Origin: Aphrophora alni
Taxonomy: Eukaryota; Arthropoda; Insecta; Hemiptera; Aphrophoridae
Assembly: GCA_963513935.1 (NCBI GenBank)
Contig: OY740774.1
Coordinates: forward strand, 23,827,949 to 23,891,948
Reading direction: 5' to 3'
Length of the DNA stretch: 64,000 nt
The translations under genes were made by a program, and so were the position numbers. The notes under the pieces were generated by a model that had not been told where the DNA came from, made no database searches, and worked only from the letters and a program-made list of their open reading frames with translations. Shown here piece by piece: positions 47,607-56,728 of this stretch. Each line of letters starts with the position of its first letter. Position 1 is the stretch's first letter.

Positions 47607-48170
47607 GCGAAACGAGCTTTTTCTTAACTCAAGCATTAACAGGGCATGGAAGCTTTCGGGCATACCTACATAGATTTAGAAGATCAGAAGATCCCAGCTG
47701 TCTTGATTGCGGAGCGGAAGAAGACACGGCAGAGCATGCGATCTTTTACTGCAGCGGGGGGAGTCAGGAAAGGGAAGAGCTTTCAACACAGCTTTGTTCA
47801 CCTATTTCCCCGAATAACATGACAGAAATTATGATAGAGGATGAGGAAAAATGGAAGGAAGTAGAGAGGTTCATTCTTAGAATTATGGGCAAACGAGGAT
47901 ATAAGCTAAGGTGAGCTGAGATAGAGCTCCAGTTTCGGTGTTCGACCAACCGGTCGATGGGATGGTGGATGACCCTGTGTGGTATTTAATTCTTCTCTGC
48001 GAAGTAATGTCGCAAGATGATCCCGCAGAGAAGGAAGAAGAGGATGGAAGGTTTGGTTTTACCGGGGTAGGGAGGCCGCCCACCCCCTTCAGTCCCCGGA
48101 CAAAGTCATAAAGATTTTTCCATTTTCCTTCTAAAAAAAAAATAATAATAATAATAATAATAATAACAAA
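47607..48170 (+). pseudogene. R1/I-type LINE ORF2 C-terminus with TAA-repeat tail
   Basis: From about 47626: LTQALTGHGSFRAYLHRF, then CLDCGAEEDTAEHAIFYC and a helical tail ending EKWKEVERFILRIM before a stop near 47912. This 'LTGHG..YL...C..CG..DT.EH..F.C' pattern ends R1- and I-clade LINE polyproteins. About 230 bp of 3' untranslated sequence leads to AATAATAATAATAATAAT near 48144-48166, a tail style known for I-type LINEs. The 5' portion is absent. Confidence 0.72.
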
Positions 48171-48541
48171 AAATACTTCCTGCTGTATTACAAGAAAACA
48201 GCAAAGGGTCACTTCATCCCGAGGTTAAAACCTGTTTGGGATGAAATACTCTATACATTTCTAACAATATAGCTCGATGGGAGAGAAACAATGTGACCGA
48301 CCAGTCCAACCCACATATACACACACAAATTACATTTAGAAAACTAGGATTTGGCTTTTATGACAAACCATTTCAAATCAACATAAAACACTAAAAAAAT
48401 AGAAATACAATAATAAAACTATACACATACATACACATACATATACATAATTCACACACACACTTCTACCATTCATATTACCGGTGAAGAAGAGAGCTTT
48501 CAAGAATAAAATACAGTCACTTACTACCAGTTTATTCTCCC

Positions 48542-48997
48542 TCACTGGTTACTGATAAAAAACATATAGACCTGCTCCTGTTCTAATAAATATTGTTTCA
48601 CGAATCTACAAAACTCGATTTTATTCGTACACGTTTTAATTTTTAAAGGCATCAGATTAAAAAATTTTGGAGCAAGATATAAGTAAAATTTTTTAAAAAT
48701 TGTTAAATTTGGTTTTGGAAAAACTACGTTTAAGTCATTTCGTAAAGTCCTCCCTCCACCCCCTGTTGTATAATTCCCTCCGCTTCTATTGTAGAATAAT
48801 CTTAACACTTTAAATATATATAAATTTCTAACCGGTAAAATTTTGAAGATTTTGAATAATGGAGCAGCGTGTTCCAATTTAGTTCTATTTGCCATAATTC
48901 GAATAAAATGCTTCTGAAGTACAATGACTGGTTTTAAGACACTGTAGTACGCACCTCCCCAAACTTCAATACCATATTCTAACTTTGAGCCAATCAA
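48542..48997 (-). pseudogene. CR1/jockey-type LINE reverse transcriptase C-terminal region
   Basis: A 151-residue open frame: SKLEYGIEVWGGAYYSVLKP, VLQKHFIRIMANR, HAAPLFKIFKILPVRNLYIF, and a terminal YLLEQEQVYMF. The 'YGI..WG', 'LQK..IRI', 'PLF..L.ILP' blocks follow the RT palm and thumb in jockey/CR1/BS-like LINEs. The RT catalytic domain itself is not present, which is consistent with 5' truncation on insertion. Confidence 0.75.
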
Positions 48998-49464
48998 AGC
49001 ATGGTATATTGATTTTAATAATTTAAATATAAGTTTTGAATATAAGTTTTAAATATAAGTTTTGACAGCCCATATTCAGATAAATGTTCAACCTGTTCTT
49101 GCCTGGAAAATCAAATTGTACTTGAAAAAGATAAGCAAATTAAAGATAATTTAAAGTACCAGTTGAAAGGACATAAAACACGTGCAGATGCATTTTACAG
49201 TAAGCTTCGCCTTGAGATGGAAGATGCATTAACATTAAGCTACGATTGTCAAAAAATAGCAGGTTTTGCAAATGAGCTACTCATATATTAAATCTGTGTT
49301 ATTTAATATTTTAGGCCTGTTTTAATGGTAAACAATTATTCATTAGCAGGGTAGGTTCCGTTTACAACTATTGATGGCAGACGTAAAACTGGTCATATTC
49401 TTCGCGTTTAATTCGGATAAATGTTTGTTTATTAAAAAAGGCATCATCAGGAACCATTGTATTT

Positions 49465-51230
49465 CTGTTTCAGATGATGTCCAGAAAGAGAAAAAGAGGA
49501 AGACCTCCGCTCAACAAGCCCGTGCTGAAAATAGTTCGTCGTCATCATCCGATAAATCTAATGAGGATGAAGACCTTGATGACGGCTCAAACAATAATAA
49601 TGATTTACCAGTAGATGTGGAGGAATGTGACATTAATTCCCTTGTAGTTTTAGCTAATGACACTGAGTGGGAATTCGGTAAACATGTTAATATTGACCAA
49701 TTCAATAAAAACCCCGTTTTCACTTACTCACTAATCGAGACCTCTTGTCCCTCAATGAAATGGACTTTTGGCTTCTTTTCTTCCCAATTGATGATATAAA
49801 CTATATTTTAGCTTGTACTAATGTTGAGAAATAGAAGAAAACACATTTCGAAACATGAGTTTTTCAAGTCAATAGGTATTTTATACGCCATGAGTATAAA
49901 TATGTGAGGTGTCCGCCGTGACTACTGGTCTACGGAAACCGATGGCCTTTTTCCTGCTCCAGCTTTTGGTTCTAAGTTTGGGATTGGTCTGCATCGTTTT
50001 GAGGAAATTTGCCGTGTCTGAAGATAAAAGGAGTGGAGATAGGTGGTATCAAGTCAGGCCTCTCATCCAAATGTCTAAAACATTGGAGGCAGAGCTTTTC
50101 CTCGGGTTTCAAATTAACTGTAGATGAATCCATGTTTGCTTGGTATTGGAAAGGCAACTATCGTGAAAAATGGCATGCCAGCTGTAATGAAAATAAAAAG
50201 GAAACCAAAAGGAGTTGGTTGTGAAGTAAAAACCATTTGTGACAGTACATCAAGAATCATGATTGGTTTAGAAATCAACGAGGGGAAAGAAGAAATGAAA
50301 AATAAAAAATGGCAAAAGGACTTTGGCGCTGGAACTGCAACAACCCTACGATTGACTGAACCGTGGCATGGAACTGGCCGAATCGTGGTTTTCTTATGTA
50401 AAGACCAGCTTTCAGCTAAAACAAAGAGGCTTGTTTTTTCTTGGTATGGTTAAGACCGCCTTCAGAAATTATCTCCTGAAGCAAACTGTCATAAGGTGCC
50501 CCAAGGAAAAGGGGTCTTTTGTATTAGCTACAGCAAGCTCAGAAGATGTAGATCTTATTTGTGTGGGATGGAGAGACAGTAAAGTTCACACGTTTGTAGG
50601 TACCTGCTCTACAACTTTACCAGGAAAACCCTACATGAAGAAAAGATTTGATGACTATGGAAAAATTTTCAGCAGGTAAGTGGCACGTCCAAAGCTAGTA
50701 GAAGATTACTTCATGGGAGCACCGGCCATAGACATACACAACCATATTCATCAAGATGGACTAGCATTAGAAACTGTGTGGCAAACTCAACAGTGGCATC
50801 ATAGAATGTTGTTTGCTAGTATATTTGGTATTATTGAGACCAACTCCTTTTTAGCATACAACATGCACAGACCTGCCAATCAAAAGACGACTCACTCAGA
50901 CTTCACTACAGCACTAGCCTTGCAGTTGATAAAAAATACATTTGGCGTTCCACCAGAAACAAGATCTGAAGAAGCTTTGTTTGCGATGAAGTGAATTTAC
51001 CTGTAGAGGTAGGTAACCTCACACGTCCTTGTGAATCTTTCTAAAGAAGACCAGCGGCAGCGCGTTCAGAGAAAATTTCTAATTTGATAGAGAGTGCATA
51101 GAAAACAAATGAAAGCAAGCTACTTTTGTGGGCCTACAGCTGTTATGTGTAGCCCACAAACTGGCAGAGATTGTTTCGAATATTCACATAAGAAACATTT
51201 CAAGAAAAGACGTATACCCTTACGTCGTAA
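49465..51230 (+). pseudogene. piggyBac-like transposase, multiply frameshifted (copy 3)
   Basis: An acidic, Ser-rich N-terminus (SSSSSSDKSNEDEDLDDGS) precedes CPSMKWTFGFF, then IDDINYILACTNVE, GLHRFEEICRV, LTVDESMFAWYWKGNYRE, CEVKTICDSTSRIMIGLEIN, FGAGTATTLRLTEPWHGTGR, ESWFSYVKTSFQL, YFMGAPAIDIHNHIHQDGLA, ETNSFLAYN, and a Cys-rich tail to about 51230 (SYFCG...MCSPQTGRDCFEY). This is the long PGBD-type piggyBac layout. In the TDN position the copy has ESW, where the family usually has DSW, so a catalytic Asp may be lost. Frames change at least five times. No TTAA-flanked ends identified. Confidence 0.8.
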
Positions 51231-51625
51231 GAACTAGATGTGTACAGAAATGAATACAGTCGACAAGCAAGAAATCGAACATTTTTCATTTATATATTTT
51301 AGCTGTTAATTTTAGATATTACTTCTTTGAAATGGCTAAAGTTGTAGAGAAATAAATCCCATTTTTTAATACATTTTTATATAGCCTATTTTAGATCTTA
51401 ATTTTTACAACTTTTTTATACTTCTCATAGGCCTACATTTATAATATAGTCTATTTACTGTAAGAAAACACGTTTATACGTTTATACATTTTATAGTCAA
51501 TAAGTGATTACAAAACAGTTATTGTATTAGTCAATATTAGTCATATTACACGGTTTTGGAATATTTACAGACTTATTGTTTGCCCTGTACCGGATCTGCA
51601 GTATTATTACGCTCTGATAACCCAA

Positions 51626-51760
51626 AGTACTGCCGGAAGGATGCGTCCTGCTGGAAGGCCAGTTCAAACATTTGCCATAAGGGTTCAAAGTCCTGCTGGA
51701 AAGACGCGCCGCCGTGTACAACAATACTTCCGGAAGGTCCTTCTAGCAGGACGAGTGACT
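51626..51760. repeat. Cluster of GTCCTGCTGGAA palindromic motifs
   Basis: TGCCGGAAGGATGCGTCCTG, CTGGAAGGCC, AGTCCTGCTGGAAAGACG, and the inverted CTTCCGGAAGGTCCTTCTAG then CAGGACGAG form overlapping small inverted repeats. Related to the palindrome at 44398-44485. Confidence 0.5.
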
Positions 51761-53309
51761 GTACGCCCTATCATTGAACAACAAAGAAAAAAAGGGAAAA
51801 AATTAGAATCTTGTAACGTTAAGTTTAGTCTAATGACACCTTTGCCCTATTTTGAGTTTAAAATAATGTAAAGTCTAATTTTGGGTTATTGATATATTAT
51901 GTCAAAATTCCCCCCCCCCCTATCAATTTTCATCCAATCGGACCACTGATTTGAGCTGTAAGTGCACACTCGATTATTTATTCATTACAATGTGGTCTTT
52001 ATACATACGTGAAAAATTTAACAATATTATCATATTAGTAGAGTTCAGAAACGCTGTATGTACCTTTTATAGCTGTCGATTATTTTCATTTTATATATTG
52101 GTATTTGTTTTAGGTCATGATTAACACGTTGTTTTTCGTTTAAAAAAATGTTCTTGTATTTACGACGTACAAAATTGTTATATGTATAATATCAATACAC
52201 ATATTGATGTGTTAATTAATATCTTTAAAGAACAACAAAATAAATAATAAATATACTGATATTGTTGTGTATATTTGGAACAAAATACGTGTTTTACCAG
52301 ACACGTTCACTTGGAATGTAACTCGCTCACACATTTTTTCACAGAGGAATGTAACTTTTCTACACTGAAGTCCCGTATCATTGCTATTAAAAGTCACTTC
52401 TCTTAGATGTCATTGTCCTTGACCGAACTCAATTACACACGCTAACTTGAATGTTCAATCTAGATTCACACTTTCGGTAGTCTAAATGTCATTAGATTAA
52501 TACCTTTAAACATTGTTTGTTAATATAAATTTTTAATACAGAACAAAACACTTTTTTTTTTACTTTTACGATGTGCAAAGCTTGACTCACTAGTTTTGAC
52601 CACGTGATTTCACTTCATGGTTCATTTCAAACTATTTAAATCAGTGTTTTAGCTGAATAAATCACTTTCCTAATAATATACAACGTTGTTAATTAAAATA
52701 ATTTACTATTATCAAACATAGCACTTCCTATTTACACTTTTTTCCTGTCCCAACTAGGACTCGCCAATTTAGGCGACCCATCACTTCGAGAGACTTCTTG
52801 TAGATTGATACAATGTCCGCTACCGCTCAAACCTTCCTTTGTAAAACACGTGGTTTGCATTTTTCTGAATTACAATGTTTTTAATCACTCTAATTATATC
52901 TATACATAGGATACATTTCTCTGACTATTTTCTATTATTCACTTTGTTTTCAAATTTTGTCTCTTTTAAGCTATTAATGGAAATTAGACGAACTATTTGT
53001 TTTAGCGCACGCCCCTTTCCTTTCTCACCTCAACGAATTACGTACTGGCTCCAAAATTCATGCGCTTCTTGCGCTAGATTCAAATTCAAAAATGTACAAT
53101 GTTACAGGCCTTAACACCATCGATATGTTGTTCATGAAATAATTATAGATCTCTTAAACTAAGAAATTATAAGAATTTAAATTGGAATATAATATACAGT
53201 ATTGATATACAGAACCAAATACAAAAAGTAGGAAGTCACAAAATGTGAGAACATTTCTAAGATTTATACTAACAAGCATTGTAGTCTGTTTGAAAATTGA
53301 AACTCAATA
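51761..53309. other. Stretch without recognisable gene
   Basis: A C10 run lies near 51910. The rest is A+T-rich spacer without supported coding sequence. Confidence 0.45.
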
Positions 53310-53400
53310 CTGGATAGAAACCAATCCCACCACCTAGAGCAATAATAACAATAATTCTTTTCCTTTACAGTGCTACCAATATTCCGACACGATATTTCTC
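53310..53400 (+). repeat. Dispersed repeat, family B, copy 4
   Basis: AGAAACCAATCCCACCACCT, AACAATAATTCTTTTCCTTT and ACAGTGCTACCAATATTCC align with the other family B copies. Confidence 0.5.
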
Positions 53401-53564
53401 TCTTTCTGTATTTCACACAATTTTACTAATGGTTGTTCATAAACTGTCTAACCTATCAAAAGTGACTGATGATTAATTCTATTAATGACAACAACCATTA
53501 TGTAATCTTCGAATTGAGCAACTGAGTTAAATTAAATTAAACATGGTTATTAATATTCTATTCC

Positions 53565-53700
53565 TTTGTGATCCTGAGGTAACCACAGGTCTTGAGTTGA
53601 ATCCCTCTTTTTCATTTTCCCTAAAAGGTTTATTCTTCATCAACTCTTATTCTTTTCCGATCTCGAAACTAGTAGAGAAGTCGAAGGAATGGGTCTTTTT
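53565..53700 (+). repeat. SINE-like repeat, family A, copy 11
   Basis: CTTGAGTTGAATCCCTCTTT (a good B-box-like string), then CATCAACTCTTATTCTTTTC and CGATCTCGAAACTAG. Orientation as copies 9 and 10. Confidence 0.55.
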
Positions 53701-53928
53701 TATATTCTTTTCCTCCTCTTTTTATAAAGCAGAGATGACTGAAAGGTTTATTGCCTTAGACAACAACAAAAACAAAAACTACTTCGTTAAATAAAATACC
53801 AATATTTATTTTCAAAACGTGTTAAGGGGTACAATAAGATGTTCGTCCCTATTCTCTTCGTGCTATTTTGTTATAACGTATGTCCAATTATCTCAGAAAC
53901 TACTTGATCAGTTGCCACTAAAGTAACA

Positions 53929-54505
53929 ATGGCTCTCATGAATGATCTACTGGATAAGGGACGTACTCTCTGTACTGATAACTGGTATACTTCAGTAGAA
54001 CTTGCTCACAAACTACTAGACCGACAGACTCATCTTATTGAAAAGTGGGGTTTCAAAGCATGGGTCTTAGCTGGTTCAAATGGTTATGTGTACAAGTTTG
54101 AGTTATACCAAGGGAAACTTAGTACACCCCATCAAAATTGGGTGTAATAGCTGACACTGTGTTAAGACTGACTGATGACTTGCATGGCAAAAACCACAAA
54201 CTATTTATTGATAATTTATTTGTTAGTATACCTCTTGTGAGATCATTACAAACACAACAAATCCATGTTGTTGGAACACTGCGAAGTAACAGGCTTCCTC
54301 AGCAAGCAGATGAAATACTTGGCTCATCCAAAGAACTGCTAAACAAAGGAAGAGGAACAATGGCTGTGGCTTCTTCGGAGGACAACATAACAACTGTCCG
54401 ATGGGTAGATTCTAGTGTTGTGTCTCTAGTGTCCACCTACGCAGTTATCGATCCAATTGACAGTGTAGAAAGATGGGATGTACGAGAAAAAAAGTTTGTT
54501 GAAGT
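53929..54505 (+). pseudogene. piggyBac-like transposase, 5' piece (copy 4, split by retrotransposon)
   Basis: The first 39 residues (LLDKGRTLCTDNWYTSVELA..., ending QTHLI) are a DNxYTS segment of one piggyBac subfamily. They run straight into KWGFKAWVLAGSNGYVYKFE, which normally lies upstream of that segment, and then a second DN segment (LTDDLHGKNHKLFIDNLFVS) and VVGTLRSNRLPQQ. One frame change occurs near 54145. So the 5' part is a rearranged mixture of two piggyBac sequences. At 54505 the Ty3/Gypsy element interrupts the codon series ...KKFVEV; the reading continues at 63728. Confidence 0.8.
54502..54505 (+). repeat. Target-site duplication, left (AAGT)
   Basis: AAGT directly before the 5' LTR, repeated at 63728-63731 directly after the 3' LTR. 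Confidence 0.88.
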
Positions 54506-56016
54506 TGTAGCATTTAAATTCAAAAAAACACTTCCGCAATATAACTTCATTAACTCTTCCACATCCAATTTCCGTCCCTTGACAGATGCTGGCACCTGGC
54601 GGCCCGCTCCAAAACCAAGCATCGCCTGATACCGAACACAAAGTCCATTCGCCGGTCAAGCTAGCTTCTCTAATACCCGGTCCACAGTCTAGATGTGATA
54701 ACAACATGGTCTACATTCTGCATCACTCATCTAACAAAAGTTTTTTTTCTCTCTAACCTTACAAGTCTCATACAACATCATGTTAATTTACAGTTCGTGC
54801 GTTTTAGTTTAAATAACCTAGTTCAAAATGTTAAAATAACCATCATTTTTCTCGGTACATGCTCACGTGAACTGCGACAGGATTAACCAGCCAATATGCT
54901 GGTAGGAGAAATAGAGAAATTCTTGTCTCATATTGCGCAAACCAGCGAATCATCCTAGCAAGTTTCGTCCTGTTGGCAAAACACGTTTTTGCATCACATA
55001 ACTTCAGATTTTCAAGTGCATAAAAGTGATGTCCTTTTTTTTTTTTTACAGCTGACTTTACTGAACTTTAACTAACTCATATGATTTATGTGCCTAAATT
55101 TACTTCCGCAAATATGTGTTCCTTCAAACTATTTTCTAGATGTAGACTTTTGTAATTATTTATAAATTATATAACAATTTATTGGGTGGAGCCTGCATGC
55201 AATTTTCGGTCCTAACAACCTCCAAGAGGTTAGTTTCTAAATTAAAATAATTGACGTCAATTAACAAAATTTCAAAATTCTAAATTATTTTTCCTTTTTT
55301 TTTATTTAAATATAAATTTATTGGCCAATACAGTTTCTTTTTTTTTTAAGAAATTTTCAAACCAATTATATTATGTTACTTTAGTTTAGTGATAAACATG
55401 TTAACTATAGATATGATCTTTCTTGAACTTAAAATATCAAGCTCTTTTATATTTTGTTAATTTCTGTTACTGTTTAAAAGGAAACTATCATCTTATAAAC
55501 TAAACTAAAAAGGGGGGGGATAAGTTTTTTTTTTTTGAAAATCTTGATTAATTTTTTTTTTTAAATTATTATACTTTTACTTTAAGGGCGTATAATCTTT
55601 TTTTTTGATTAATTATAATTCTGTGAATTATTAAGCTGTGCTCATTGTCTTTTTTTATTGTTAAATTTTTGTAACTATAAACATATATGTATATACTAAA
55701 AGGGGGGGATAAATGTTTAGAATCTGTTGATTAATTTTTTTTTTTTATCTAAATTATTATATGTTACAATTAAGGGCTTATAACTTTTACAATTTATGAT
55801 CTTGTTAATCATAAGTTTTTTTTTTACTGATGATTTGTGTCAGGATGTCTTTTGTTGTAAATGACAAAGTCTGAACCGTCGAAATTTCTTTCTGTTTTCA
55901 ATAAACTTGAGCCTTGTTAATTATTAAACTTGTCTTTGTCTTTTTTTTTATTTTTCTTTTCAAACATCGTTACCATTTTAGTTCCGCCTTTATTAAATTT
56001 AAGTCCCCTGGTAACA
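54506..56016 (+). repeat. 5' LTR
   Basis: Starts TGTAGCATTT and ends TGGTAACA. An internal partial duplication of about 190 bp is marked by two AAAAGGGGGGGATAA blocks (55506, 55699). CAATAAACTTGAGCC near 55900 is a likely polyadenylation signal. The first 124 bp overlap the open frame of the interrupted piggyBac by chance. Confidence 0.95.
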
Positions 56017-56332
56017 TGTTTTTGGTAGCAGAGCGTGGTTTATTTTAAATTCTGGAACCGTAGTTAATTTTCAAAATTTCGCATTGGAACTATCTAAATT
56101 TAAATTCAAAATTATTTTGTTAAACAAGGCTCATTTTTATGTTTTGCAGCTTTTCAAATACTGTACAACTGTTGCTGATGAAATTTTTTTTATTTAGTTT
56201 AAATATTTAAAGCTCTATAAATCTATAGTCTCTTTTTTTTTATTATTTATTTATTTTTATAAACACTTACACAAAAACTTCTAAACCAATTTTGATAAAT
56301 TTTTTTTATTATTATTTTGTCTGCTTAAATTT

Positions 56333-56369
<37 letters not shown>

Positions 56370-56728
56370 CATACACTGCACACGACTCATTCACTGAATT
56401 TGATCCAGACAGCGGGGTCATTCGGGAATCCAAAAAAAAAATTTTAAATAAATAATAAAATCCAAAAATAGTTAAAAAACAAAAAAAAAACAAAAAAATT
56501 TCAAAAACTCCTTCAAAAATTTTCTCGAGTTTTCTTCCGTTGTCTGTATTGATTCATACTTACACACACACATATACACAACATCTACACTACATATAAT
56601 ACTTGAGTCTTTCTCTGGCTCTTTAATTTTTTTTTTTTTTTTTGGGCATCTTCTTAAAAGAAATTTTTTTTAAATTACTTGGTTTATTTTTTTTTTATTT
56701 TTATCTATTATTATCAGCAACAGTTAAG
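56017..56728 (+). other. 5' untranslated leader of the retrotransposon
   Basis: A+T-rich leader between the 5' LTR and gag, with a (TA)14 microsatellite near 56338-56366 and several T runs. An in-frame upstream Met at 56642 would add a hydrophobic 29-residue extension; I consider this unlikely. Confidence 0.6.
56023..56040 (+). promoter_or_regulatory. Primer-binding site, initiator tRNA-Met type
   Basis: TGGTAGCAGAGC followed by GTGGTT, starting six bases after the LTR. The first 12 bases match the complement of the 3' end of animal initiator tRNA-Met as I recall it; two following bases differ, then the match resumes. Confidence 0.7.

Larger units (their letters stand above)
47430..49040 (-). 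mobile_element. LINE insertion, 5' truncated, inside the transposase gene
   Basis: The left boundary carries TGAAATTTGAAATTTG on the plus strand, read as a short tandem-repeat 3' tail on the minus strand. The coding part (48542-48997, minus) encodes a reverse-transcriptase-distal region. A further plus-strand LINE fragment sits within it (47607-48170). Transposase sequence resumes near 49060. Exact boundaries and target duplication are not clear. Confidence 0.6.
46438..49255 (+). pseudogene. 'QNKN'-type transposase of copy 2, split and 3' deleted
   Basis: An upstream exon ending KRCPELWKRNVAKIA (to 46552, donor GTAAGA) joins in frame to an exon from 46803 (acceptor TTCCAG), giving QKSKSLPKKPGCTHKTKT. 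I could not place the start codon; GPEAEEIIVST may follow another acceptor (ACTACAG near 46448). The protein goes on through VCRKAFLSILVETRDRV, ETRGGDRRSEKYKDKREAVN, SHYCRCK, a 1-nt frame change near 47293, YLASELN and KYFCENFNI. After the LINE sequence it resumes at SPYSDKCSTCSCLENQ, ending at SYDCQK against the right terminal repeat. The DGCGGQNKN and GHSF blocks seen in copy 1 are gone. It is clearly the closest relative of the gene at 9388. Confidence 0.75.
45888..49282 (+). mobile_element. GAGT-ended DNA transposon with 'QNKN'-type transposase (copy 2, internally deleted)
   Basis: Terminal inverted repeats of 27 bp: 45888-45914 starts GAGTAGCCCATTTGCAAAAC, and 49256-49282 on the minus strand starts GAGTAGCTCATTTGCAAAAC. 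I count one mismatch. ATAT flanks both ends (45884-45887; 49283-49286). The TIR core TTTGCAAAACCTGCTAT recurs in direct orientation near 46037, 46080 and 46131. The transposase is broken by LINE sequence (about 47430-49040). The right end follows immediately after SYDCQK, so the segment with the remaining catalytic residues has been deleted. Confidence 0.85.

Noticed and set aside
54512..54629. piggyBac frame continuing through 54629
   Set aside because: These codons belong to the 5' LTR; the same sequence is repeated at the 3' LTR, and the true piggyBac frame resumes at 63728.
56642..56728. Upstream Met as gag start with a hydrophobic leader
   Set aside because: It would add a membrane-like stretch encoded by T-rich leader DNA. 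The Met at 56729 has better context and starts a gag-like sequence.
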